Assembly: GCA_001789395.1 (NCBI GenBank)
Contig: MFZK01000003.1
Coordinates: 2,330-48,389, forward strand
Length of the DNA stretch: 46,060 nucleotides
Reading direction: 5' to 3'
From: Candidatus Roizmanbacteria bacterium RIFCSPHIGHO2_02_FULL_37_13b
GTDB taxonomy: Bacteria; Patescibacteriota; Microgenomatia; UBA1406; HO2-37-13b
Part shown: piece after piece, positions 1 to 7,198 of the stretch
Position numbering within the stretch: the stretch's first letter is position 1
Layout: each line of letters starts with the position of its first letter
The notes under the pieces: model-generated
What the model saw: the letters and a program-made list of their open reading frames with translations, nothing else
What the model was told of the DNA's origin: nothing
Databases searched by the model: none
Program-made: the position numbers and the translations under genes

Positions 1-740
1 TGGTAATTAGCATCATTCTAACTCAAGGTGTTCCGATAGCCACTAATGACATAATCATTGACAGTGTCGTCAATTCTTCTCCGGCACAAATTGCTGGTAT
101 AAAACCTGGAGATATAGCCCGCCAGATTATAATCAACGGCAAAATCATTAATTTAACGAATGTTGATCACTTTATATCCGTTGTAAAAAAATATCGTGGT
201 CAACCGATCGAGATTGCGCTGAAACGCAAGGAAACTAATTTGACGGTCCATGTAATTCCACGTGTCAATCCGCCAAAAGAGCAGGGGGCACTTGGTGTAT
301 CTTTAAGTCAATTTGTAATAAAAAAATATACGTGGTATCAAGCGCCATTTTATAGCTTGATAGAATCAGCAAAAATTACCGCAATTATTGTCAGAGAACT
401 CACTAAAACACTCTGGACTCTCGCCCTATTCAGAAAACCCGATGTTGATGTGGCTGGGCCAGTGGGCATCGCCAAACTGACGTCTCAGGCGGTCAAGGTA
501 GGACCAATCGCGGTTTTACAACTCCTTGGAATCTTATCACTAAATCTTGCCGTCATAAATATAATTCCTTTTCCAGCGCTTGATGGTGGTAGAGTCGCAT
601 TTGTAATCTATGAGGCAGTTACACGAAAAAAAGTTCGTCCCAAAATAGAACAAAAATTAAATCTACTTGGATTCGCAATTCTAATTACTCTGATAATTTT
701 GGTAACTGTTCACGATTTACTAAAAATTTTCATAAAATAA
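1..740 (+). CDS. rseP: RseP-type site-2 metalloprotease (M50), 5' partial
   Basis: Membrane-embedded zinc protease that in other bacteria cleaves transmembrane anti-sigma factors and signal-peptide remnants. The reading frame is open from the left edge (codons start at base 3), so the ORF-track start at 240 is only an internal TTG. Visible are a PDZ domain (SSPAQIAGIKPGD) and then C-terminal membrane segments with the conserved metal-site motif NIIPFPALDGGR, whose Asp is a zinc ligand. The HExxH helix must lie upstream of the window. The end is complete: a last hydrophobic helix, then TAA. The next gene follows after 29 nt on the same strand. Family assignment is firm; the substrate is unknown. 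Confidence 0.9.
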   Translation, partial: VISIILTQGVPIATNDIIIDSVVNSSPAQIAGIKPGDIARQIIINGKIINLTNVDHFISVVKKYRGQPIEIALKRKETNLTVHVIPRVNPPKEQGALGVSLSQFVIKKYTWYQAPFYSLIESAKITAIIVRELTKTLWTLALFRKPDVDVAGPVGIAKLTSQAVKVGPIAVLQLLGILSLNLAVINIIPFPALDGGRVAFVIYEAVTRKKVRPKIEQKLNLLGFAILITLIILVTVHDLLKIFIK

Positions 741-769
741 TTTACCATTCGAAATCATATTATATACAT

Positions 770-1330
770 ATGAATCTTAAATTTGATAATATCACCATTT
801 CTGGAGGTGTAGCGGTCGGAACAACCACTTTGCTTAACAATCTAAAACCCTATTTAGAGCCGTCGGGTTTTAAATTTAGATCCACCGGGCAATTTATCAG
901 AAATTACACCAAGGAAAATATAATGCCTGTGGCGACACTTGTCAGTGATGATTTTGACCGCAATATTGAATCGGAAGTTAAAAAACTTCTTTCAACTGAA
1001 AAAGGTTGGGTCATGGAAGGTTGGTTAGCAGGATTTGTGGCAAGAGAGTTAGATAACTGCTTTCGAATATTACTTATTTGTTCCGAGAATGCCGTCAGAA
1101 TTGATAGGGTAGTCAACCGTGATAAAGTATCTTTTACGCAAGCAAAAAATTATATTGCTCAAAGAGAATCAGAAAATTTTAAGAAATGGAAAAAAATATA
1201 CGGAGACGCTGATTTCTTCAATTATAAATTTTATCACTTAGTCATTGACACTCTCTCTTCAGGTCCACTGGAGACCGTAGGGAAAGTTCTGGATAAGCTC
1301 GCATATAAAATCCCGGCTAAAACTCAATAA
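770..1330 (+). CDS. Cytidylate kinase-like protein (archaeal-type P-loop)
   Basis: A 186-aa P-loop kinase resembling the Cytidylate_kin2 group (CMP/dCMP phosphorylation). The Walker A region at residues 12-20 is GGVAVGTTT, with Thr where classical kinases have Lys. A GTTT P-loop is typical of archaeal CMP kinases, so this probably is not a dead enzyme. A lid-like Arg-rich region (RIDRVVNRDKVSF, then QRESENFKKW) follows, as in that family. The ATG at 770 follows rseP closely with no clear Shine-Dalgarno. proS starts 5 nt after the stop, suggesting one transcript. Substrate preference (CMP or another nucleotide) cannot be read from sequence alone. Confidence 0.7.
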   Translation: MNLKFDNITISGGVAVGTTTLLNNLKPYLEPSGFKFRSTGQFIRNYTKENIMPVATLVSDDFDRNIESEVKKLLSTEKGWVMEGWLAGFVARELDNCFRILLICSENAVRIDRVVNRDKVSFTQAKNYIAQRESENFKKWKKIYGDADFFNYKFYHLVIDTLSSGPLETVGKVLDKLAYKIPAKTQ

Positions 1331-1335
1331 GTTTT

Positions 1336-2787
1336 ATGGTATCACAAAAAAAATATCTTTCTAATAAATTAGCTAATATCTCGAAGTGGTATAACGAAAT
1401 TGTTGAAAAAGCGGGTTTGGCTGAACACGCACCGGTTAAGGGGTGCATGATTATAAAACCATATGGATATGCCTTATGGGAAAATACCCAGAATATACTT
1501 GATGCTTGGTTTAAAAAAGACGGTGTTCAAAATGCCTATTTTCCTATATTTATTCCTTATTCACTGCTTCAAAAAGAAAAAAAACACATTTCGGGTTTTA
1601 GTCCGGAACTAGCTATAGTTACAACTGCAGGAGGTGAAAAATTGGCCCAACCCCTAGTGGTGCGTCCGACATCAGAGACAATTATGTATCAAACCTTCAG
1701 AAACTGGATCTCCTCATATAAAGATCTTCCTCTTAAGATTAATCAGTGGTGTAATGTGGTCCGTTGGGAAAAAAGAACTTATCTTTTCTTGCGTACTAGT
1801 GAATTTCTATGGCAAGAAGGTCATACTGTTCATAAAAATGATGTTGAAGCTAGAGAGATGGTTATGAAGGCATTGATGTGGTACAAAGATTTTTATGAAA
1901 AATATTTAGCGATTTCAGTCTTTGTGGGTGAAAAAAGCGCAAGCGAACGCTTTGCCGGAGCAAAACAAACATTTGCTATCGAGTTAGTAATTCCCACGGG
2001 CAAAGCTCTTCAAGGCGCTACATCTCACAATTTAGGACAAAATTTTAGTAAAAACTTTGATATCACCTATACTGATGAACAAAATACCATACACAATCCT
2101 TTTCAGACTTCATGGGGTATATCTACCCGATCAATCGGTGGGTTAATTCTGTCTCACGGCGATGATAATGGTCTTATCCTACCGCCAAAAATCGCTCCTC
2201 TTCAGGTAATTATCTTTCCGATTTACAAAAATGATGATGTTATAAACCAAACAATTGATTTACAAATTAAAAGAATAAAAACAACCTTAGAAAAAAGCGG
2301 GATCCGTCACAGTATTGACGAGCGTCGTGATAAAACTATAGGGTTTAGAATCAGCGAATCGGAAATTCGTGGCATACCAATTCGGATTGAGATTGGACCA
2401 GCAGAGATTGAAAAAAAAGTAATTATTATTTCGCGCCGAGATACTCTAGAGAAGCAGAAAATATCTCCCGACAATGCCATCGAATTTATAAATGAATCTA
2501 TGGAAAAAATGCAAAATGACCTCCTACGGCGTTCATATGAAAATAAAAATAGACTTACAGCTGAGGTCGAATCGTTTGAAGAGTTTAAAACAATAATGAA
2601 TACAAACCGACAATTTATCCGTGCATTTTGGTGCGAATCCGCCACGTGTGAAGAAAAAATAAAGGAAATAACTAAAGCGTCAACCAGAGTATGTGAACTC
2701 AATGAACTCGAAAAAAAGGGGGACGGACTATGTATCTATTGTAACAACAAAGCTCATCGAAAATGGTTATTTGCCCAATCGTATTAA
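1336..2787 (+). CDS. proS: Prolyl-tRNA synthetase, archaeal/eukaryotic type
   Basis: Class II synthetase charging tRNA-Pro in the cytoplasm. At 483 aa it lacks the roughly 180-aa editing insertion of the E. coli type and has the C-terminal extension of the archaeal/eukaryotic type. Seen: VRPTSETIMYQTFRNWI (class II motif 2 region), KALQGATSHNLGQNF (motif 3 side), and a C-terminal zinc-domain-like tail with Cys residues (WCESATCEEK, CIYCNNKAH). It ends in the characteristic aromatic FAQSY. The start lies 5 nt after the kinase stop. A tRNA-Pro(CGG) gene occurs 7 kb downstream, but no direct link is implied. Confidence 0.95.
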   Translation: MVSQKKYLSNKLANISKWYNEIVEKAGLAEHAPVKGCMIIKPYGYALWENTQNILDAWFKKDGVQNAYFPIFIPYSLLQKEKKHISGFSPELAIVTTAGGEKLAQPLVVRPTSETIMYQTFRNWISSYKDLPLKINQWCNVVRWEKRTYLFLRTSEFLWQEGHTVHKNDVEAREMVMKALMWYKDFYEKYLAISVFVGEKSASERFAGAKQTFAIELVIPTGKALQGATSHNLGQNFSKNFDITYTDEQNTIHNPFQTSWGISTRSIGGLILSHGDDNGLILPPKIAPLQVIIFPIYKNDDVINQTIDLQIKRIKTTLEKSGIRHSIDERRDKTIGFRISESEIRGIPIRIEIGPAEIEKKVIIISRRDTLEKQKISPDNAIEFINESMEKMQNDLLRRSYENKNRLTAEVESFEEFKTIMNTNRQFIRAFWCESATCEEKIKEITKASTRVCELNELEKKGDGLCIYCNNKAHRKWLFAQSY

Positions 2788-2803
2788 CATCTCTTAGTTT
2801 ATT

Positions 2804-3634
2804 ATGAACACTATTGTCACCCATATTTATCCGGATTTAGATGCTTTAGCGTCTATTTGGTTAATTCATCGTTATTTACCTAATTGGGAAAGAGCTCAAG
2901 TTGTCTTTGTATCTGCCGGGAAGACGTTGAATAATGAGCCACCTGATAGTAAATCTGATGTCTTACATGTTGACACCGGCATGGGAAAATTGGATCATCA
3001 TCAAACTGCAGAACTTACATGCGCGACTAAACGAGTACTTTTAATGTTAATTGATAAAAAATTAATTAATGATAAAAAAAAATATGCCTTAGAGAAATTA
3101 GTAGATGTCGTTTGTGAGTTTGATCATTATCATGAGGCTCTTCTTGATAATGCCGACAGTGATATATATGAGTTTTTATTGGTTAATGTCATAGAAGGTA
3201 CAAAATCCACTGGTCTTAGCAATCCTGAGTTAATTGAATTTGCAGAAAAAGCACTTGACGGAACACTTCAAACATTTTTAAAAAAAATACAGGCTGAAAA
3301 AGAAATTCATTCAGGATTAATTTTTAAATCCTCGTGGGGAAAAACATTAGCTGTAGAGACAGACAATGAAGAAGTTTCCCGCTTAGCTCAAAAAAAAGGA
3401 TACTCAATGGTAATACGTAGAAACAGTAAAGGATATCTCCGTATTAAATTAATTCCAAATGTTAAACTTAAATTAACTGTACTTTATCAAAAAGTGGTCA
3501 AAATAGATCCAAGAGCTACTTGGTTTTTACACGCTTCCGGTCGTATGCTTCTAAACGGTTCTGCCAAAAATCCAGAAGCAATACCAACAACGATTTCACT
3601 CCACGATATTATTTCAATCGTTAAAAAACTATAA
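2804..3634 (+). CDS. DHH-like phosphoesterase-related protein, function unknown
   Basis: A 276-aa soluble protein. The N-terminus THIYPDLDALASIWLIHR carries the Asp-x-Asp pattern of DHH phosphoesterase motif I, and HVDTGMGKLDHHQ around residue 65 resembles motif III. CEFDHYHE near residue 110 offers further metal-ligand candidates. Similar proteins in CPR genomes are, from memory, variously labelled DHH family or ChrB-like, with no tested role. It sits 16 nt after proS and is followed by a roughly 100-nt gap with a promoter for rpsU. A metal-dependent hydrolase is the best guess; the substrate is unknown. Confidence 0.5.
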   Translation: MNTIVTHIYPDLDALASIWLIHRYLPNWERAQVVFVSAGKTLNNEPPDSKSDVLHVDTGMGKLDHHQTAELTCATKRVLLMLIDKKLINDKKKYALEKLVDVVCEFDHYHEALLDNADSDIYEFLLVNVIEGTKSTGLSNPELIEFAEKALDGTLQTFLKKIQAEKEIHSGLIFKSSWGKTLAVETDNEEVSRLAQKKGYSMVIRRNSKGYLRIKLIPNVKLKLTVLYQKVVKIDPRATWFLHASGRMLLNGSAKNPEAIPTTISLHDIISIVKKL

Positions 3635-3658
3635 GACTATAATTCTTCTTAACAGCGG

Positions 3659-3686
3659 TTGTTTTTTTTAAATAAATCTCTATAAT
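3659..3686 (+). promoter_or_regulatory. Promoter for rpsU-ybeY
   Basis: TTGTTT, a 16-nt spacer and a perfect TATAAT about 50 nt before rpsU. It gives a short leader carrying the Shine-Dalgarno AGGGAGGTG just before the rpsU ATG. An ATG overlapping this -10 opens a 17-codon frame (see findings). Confidence 0.5.
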
Positions 3687-3737
3687 GAATTTAGTTAAAA
3701 AATTATTCAATAATCTGCAAAAGGGAGGTGGCAGTTA

Positions 3738-3923
3738 ATGATTGTTGTCGAGAAAAAAAAGAATGAAACGATAGATAAATTATTTCGAAAATTTACGAAA
3801 ATGTATCGTGATGAAGATATTATCTTTGATGTAAATCGAAAGATATTCTATAAGAACCCGGCGCTTTTAAAAAAGGATAAGCTTAGAAACCGTCTGCAAA
3901 AGAAAGCAATGCTTAAAAGGTGA
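3738..3923 (+). CDS. rpsU: Small ribosomal subunit protein bS21
   Basis: A 61-aa basic protein of the 30S platform near the 16S 3' end. It matches bS21 in length and pattern: an N-terminal beta strand (MIVVEKKKNETIDKLFRKF), an acidic turn, FYKNPALLKKDKLRNR, and a Lys/Arg-rich C-terminal helix. One of the few strong Shine-Dalgarno sequences in the window (AAGGGAGGTGG) lies about 8 nt before the ATG. The stop TGA is one base from the ybeY ATG, so the two are co-transcribed. The pairing is apt, since YbeY acts on 16S rRNA 3' maturation. Confidence 0.85.
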   Translation: MIVVEKKKNETIDKLFRKFTKMYRDEDIIFDVNRKIFYKNPALLKKDKLRNRLQKKAMLKR

Positions 3924-3924
3924 T

Positions 3925-4275
3925 ATGATTACAGTTATTTCAGATCCAAGATACCACATAACAAAAAAAAATATCAAACAGTATTCGTCTACCGTTTTGC
4001 AGTCCTTGGGATTTTCAGACGATGTTGAACTGAATATTATCTTTATCGGGAAAAGAAAAATGAAGACGATCGCATCAAAATTCGTTAACGAAGATACTGC
4101 CCTTCCTGTATTATCATTTCCATATTTAGATGACAAAAACGCTCAAAATAAGCTAATGGGAGAGATATTTATTTGTTACCCACAGGTGCTGCTTTTAGCC
4201 GCAGAGAGAGAAAAAAAAGTCATGACAATGATTGAGAATCTAATAGTGCATGGGATCAATAATTTAGTTAAATAA
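3925..4275 (+). CDS. ybeY: YbeY-like rRNA maturation factor with lost metal site
   Basis: A 116-aa protein clearly of the YbeY fold: LPVLSFPY (family LSFP), MGEIFICYPQV (LGDIvIc) and a final helix MIENLIVHG. In the family that helix continues HGxLHLxGxDH, giving three zinc-binding histidines. Here it reads HGINNLVK and stops, so only the first His (residue 109) remains and the second is Asn. Neither other frame after the CAT codon restores the motif. Either the endonuclease is inactive or metal binding has been rewired. It lies directly behind rpsU. Homology is sure, catalysis doubtful. Confidence 0.8.
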   Translation: MITVISDPRYHITKKNIKQYSSTVLQSLGFSDDVELNIIFIGKRKMKTIASKFVNEDTALPVLSFPYLDDKNAQNKLMGEIFICYPQVLLLAAEREKKVMTMIENLIVHGINNLVK

Positions 4276-4287
4276 TTCTTATTCATT

Positions 4288-5328
4288 ATGTATTACCTTA
4301 TTTATCGCCCTAATACAATTTCCGAAATTGATTTAGAAGTAGTCGCTGATAAAATTGAAGCGATATTAAAGGGCAAATCAATCCCTCATGCTATACTTCT
4401 TACAGGTCCTAAAGGAATTGGAAAGACATCCATTGCTAGAATTCTTGCCAAAGCCATTAATTGCGAAAAAAATAGTTTTGCAAATATATCTACCTCCGTG
4501 GATCCATGCAATCGTTGCTATAACTGTCTTTCCATTGCACAAGGGAGTAATCTTGATGTTTACGAAATAGATGGTGCTTCAAATAGAAAAATTGATGAAA
4601 TGCGTAACTTAATTGATAAGGTCAAATTTTTACCGATAAGAACCCACTTTAAGGTCTATATCATCGACGAAGCGCATATGTTAACTAAGGAAGCATTTAA
4701 TGCTTTACTTAAAACGCTGGAGGAACCTCCCAAACACACAATTTTTATTTTGGCGACAACTGAAGTTGATAAAATGCCAACAACGATCGTATCACGCTGT
4801 ATTCACATCAATTTTCCGCGTGCGAATAATACAAGCATTGTCCATATGCTTAAAAGAATCTTGAAAGGCGAAAAAATTAAAGCGGACGAAGAGATCTTGG
4901 AAACCATTGCCAAAAATAGTGATAATTCTTTTCGTGACGCTACAAAAATATTAGAACAGGCAATTATAGAAAACAAATTAAGTGTAGCAGGGATTCATGA
5001 TATTATTGGTTTTAAATTATTTGATCAAGATTTGTTACTTTTAATATCAAAACAGAATGTGAAAGACCTTTTATCTATTTTAGAGAATTATGATAAAAAT
5101 GGAGGTAGTTTTAAACCCCTGATAGAATATTATTTAGATAGACTTCATAAACTTTTGCTTTTTAAAAAAGGACTTGATAGTGATATTACAACCGATTACA
5201 ATTTGACTATTAGTCAAATTGTAAAATTAATCAGGTTGTTTTCTGAAGCGTATCGTAATTTAAAATATTCACCAATAGAATCGTTACCTTTAGAACTTGC
5301 AATTATTGATTTTTTTTCAGAAAAATAA
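4288..5328 (+). CDS. dnaX: DNA polymerase III gamma/tau subunit, short form
   Basis: Clamp-loader ATPase. Walker A GPKGIGKTS at residues 40-48, the four-Cys zinc module (C59, C74, C77, C80), Walker B VYIIDEAH near 123-130, sensor 1 LATTEVDKMP and the SRC Arg-finger motif (TIVSRCIHINF) are all present. At 346 aa it holds the AAA+ and collar regions but lacks the long tau C-terminus that binds polymerase alpha and DnaB. It starts 13 nt after ybeY. It is followed by ybaB, the classical dnaX-ybaB-recR grouping, here with prs inserted before recR. Confidence 0.93.
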   Translation: MYYLIYRPNTISEIDLEVVADKIEAILKGKSIPHAILLTGPKGIGKTSIARILAKAINCEKNSFANISTSVDPCNRCYNCLSIAQGSNLDVYEIDGASNRKIDEMRNLIDKVKFLPIRTHFKVYIIDEAHMLTKEAFNALLKTLEEPPKHTIFILATTEVDKMPTTIVSRCIHINFPRANNTSIVHMLKRILKGEKIKADEEILETIAKNSDNSFRDATKILEQAIIENKLSVAGIHDIIGFKLFDQDLLLLISKQNVKDLLSILENYDKNGGSFKPLIEYYLDRLHKLLLFKKGLDSDITTDYNLTISQIVKLIRLFSEAYRNLKYSPIESLPLELAIIDFFSEK

Positions 5329-5354
5329 TTATTTTTTTAAGGAGGTGAAATAAT

Positions 5355-5615
5355 ATGTTTAATCCTTTCAAAGGACTTGGAGATCTTCATTCAATGCAAC
5401 AACAAGCACAAAAAATGCAACAGGCACTACAACAGGAAGAAGTAATTGTAGAAAAAAATGGCATCCGCGTTGTATTACGAGGTGACCAACAAGTAAAAGA
5501 AATTATGGTCGATGGAGTGTTGGAAAATAGAATTTCCGATGTAATAAATGAGGCGGTTCGAAAAACGCAAGAGTTGGCCGCCAGAAAACTATTAGAAATG
5601 CAACAAACTGGTTAA
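5355..5615 (+). CDS. ybaB: YbaB/EbfC nucleoid-associated protein
   Basis: An 86-aa dimeric DNA-binding protein of the YbaB/EbfC family. The N-terminal helix is very Gln-rich (MQQQAQKMQQALQQEEV). The core carries the family strand pattern GIRVVLRGDQQVKEIMVDG and a C-terminal helix AVRKTQELAARKLLEM. A strong Shine-Dalgarno (AAGGAGGTGA) precedes the ATG, unusual among these genes. Location between dnaX and recR is the conserved bacterial context. It is slightly short of the usual 100-110 aa. Confidence 0.9.
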   Translation: MFNPFKGLGDLHSMQQQAQKMQQALQQEEVIVEKNGIRVVLRGDQQVKEIMVDGVLENRISDVINEAVRKTQELAARKLLEMQQTG

Positions 5616-5632
5616 ATAATTACAATATCTAT

Positions 5633-6565
5633 ATGGTAAAAATTTTTAGTGGTCGAGGCAATCAACAGTTGTCTGATAAAGTAGCGAAGATACTGAAAAC
5701 AAATATTTCAAAAGCTGAAGTAGTCACATTTAAAAATTCTGAGATTCGAGTCAGAATAGAAGAACAAGTAAAAAATGATATTTGTGTAGTCATTCAACCG
5801 ACTGCTAATCCATCCAATGATAATTTGATGGAATTGTTCTTTTTTTGTGATGCCCTACATCGACAAGAAGCAAAACAAGTCATTGGAATCATCCCTTATT
5901 TTGGCTATGCACGACAAGATATTCAACATCGATCTGGTGAATGTATCTCTGCCAATGTCATTATCCGTTTCTTAGAATCGATTGGCTTTAATAAAATATA
6001 TGTTTTTGATCTTCACGATGAAGCAACGGAAGGAGTCTTTTCAATCCCTTTTAAAAATTTGTCAGCTCTGCCTCTTTTAGCAGATAAAATAAAGGAGTAT
6101 TTGAAAATCGAGAATCCTGATGTCAAATTTTTTTCAATCGTCTCACCTGATCAAGGCGGCATTGAACGAGCCAGGCAGTTTGGAACATTTTTTTTTGGTC
6201 ACGACTTTTTCTCTGTCGATGTTATTGAAAAAAAAAGGGATCCGAATATTTTACATCATACTAAGGCACTTAATCTTTATGGTGACGTAAAAGGAAAAAT
6301 TGCTATTTTAGTCGATGATATTATTACTTCCGGTAGAACTCTTATAAATGGAGCAGCGCTCTGCAGCGAAAAAGGCGCTAAAGAAATACTAGTCGCCGTC
6401 GTCCATCATGAATTGTCTCATGAAACAACTGAGAAATTAAATACCTCAGCCATCAGTCGCTTTTTTTCCACCGATACAATACCACTTGATGACGCGCTGA
6501 AATTCGAAAAACTTGAGGAATTATCTGTCGCAGGAATTATCGCTGAGGAAATCAAAACTCTTTAA
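5633..6565 (+). CDS. prs: Ribose-phosphate pyrophosphokinase
   Basis: Makes PRPP from ribose-5-phosphate and ATP for nucleotide synthesis or salvage. It is 310 aa, the normal length for the family. Seen: IQPTANPSNDNLMELFFFCDA (subunit and ATP-site region), YFGYARQDIQHRSGE (conserved YaRQDrk loop) and the PRPP-binding loop ILVDDIITSGRTL. Family resemblance is clear, although the divalent-metal region is diverged (HDEATEG in place of the usual HaxQiqGFF). ybaB ends 17 nt upstream and recR starts 6 nt downstream, so it is part of the replication/repair operon. Confidence 0.9.
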   Translation: MVKIFSGRGNQQLSDKVAKILKTNISKAEVVTFKNSEIRVRIEEQVKNDICVVIQPTANPSNDNLMELFFFCDALHRQEAKQVIGIIPYFGYARQDIQHRSGECISANVIIRFLESIGFNKIYVFDLHDEATEGVFSIPFKNLSALPLLADKIKEYLKIENPDVKFFSIVSPDQGGIERARQFGTFFFGHDFFSVDVIEKKRDPNILHHTKALNLYGDVKGKIAILVDDIITSGRTLINGAALCSEKGAKEILVAVVHHELSHETTEKLNTSAISRFFSTDTIPLDDALKFEKLEELSVAGIIAEEIKTL

Positions 6566-6571
6566 TTAGCT

Positions 6572-7186
6572 ATGAATTCATTACCGAAGTCACTTCAAAA
6601 AACTATTGATTTTTTTGAGAAACTGCCGGGCATTGGCCCCAAATCTGCTAAAAGATTAGCTTTTTATTTACTCCGACTTCCACAACAGGATCTTGATGAA
6701 GCAGCCAAAAATATATCTATGTTAAAAAATAATTCTTTATATTGTGAAATATGTATGAATTTAACTGAGGAAAAAATATGTGCTATATGTGAGGACGAAA
6801 ATAGGGATCACACAACAGTCGTAATTGTGGAATCGGTTTTAGATCTATTATCAATGGAAGTTGGGAATCAGTATAAGGGAATCTATCATGTCCTGCACGG
6901 TCGAATTGATCCATTAAATTATATAGGCCCGGATGATATTTTTATCGGTAAGTTAATTGAGCGATTGAAAACCAATAAAAAGAAAATCAAAGAACTAATT
7001 TTAGCAACCAATCCTAACATGGAGGGGGAAGCTACCGCTATTTATATTAAAAATAAAATCTTAGAAATGCTGGGTTCAAATATTAAAATCACCCGCTTGG
7101 CTTACGGGCTACCGATTGGCGCCGAACTCGAATATGCTGACTATATGACGCTTTCAAAGGCTCTCGAGGGACGAAGGGAATATTAG
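6572..7186 (+). CDS. recR: Recombination mediator RecR
   Basis: A 204-aa DNA-clamping ring protein that with RecO/RecF loads RecA at gaps. All modules are present: N-terminal helix-hairpin-helix (LPGIGPKSAKRLAFYLL), a C4 zinc finger (CEICMNLTEEKICAICED), a Toprim domain (VVIVESVLDLLSME, ATNPNMEGEATA) and the C-terminal LAYGLPIGAELEYAD. Length matches the family. It is the last gene of the (+) block and converges on RNase J, 12 nt away; no clear intrinsic terminator is visible between them. Confidence 0.95.
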   Translation: MNSLPKSLQKTIDFFEKLPGIGPKSAKRLAFYLLRLPQQDLDEAAKNISMLKNNSLYCEICMNLTEEKICAICEDENRDHTTVVIVESVLDLLSMEVGNQYKGIYHVLHGRIDPLNYIGPDDIFIGKLIERLKTNKKKIKELILATNPNMEGEATAIYIKNKILEMLGSNIKITRLAYGLPIGAELEYADYMTLSKALEGRREY

Positions 7187-7198
7187 ATTAAATTAGAG

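Noticed and set aside
4240-4300. Frameshift as the cause of the short YbeY C-terminus
   Set aside because: I read both other frames after the CAT codon. Neither encodes LHLxGxDH before a stop, so a single indel does not restore the motif.
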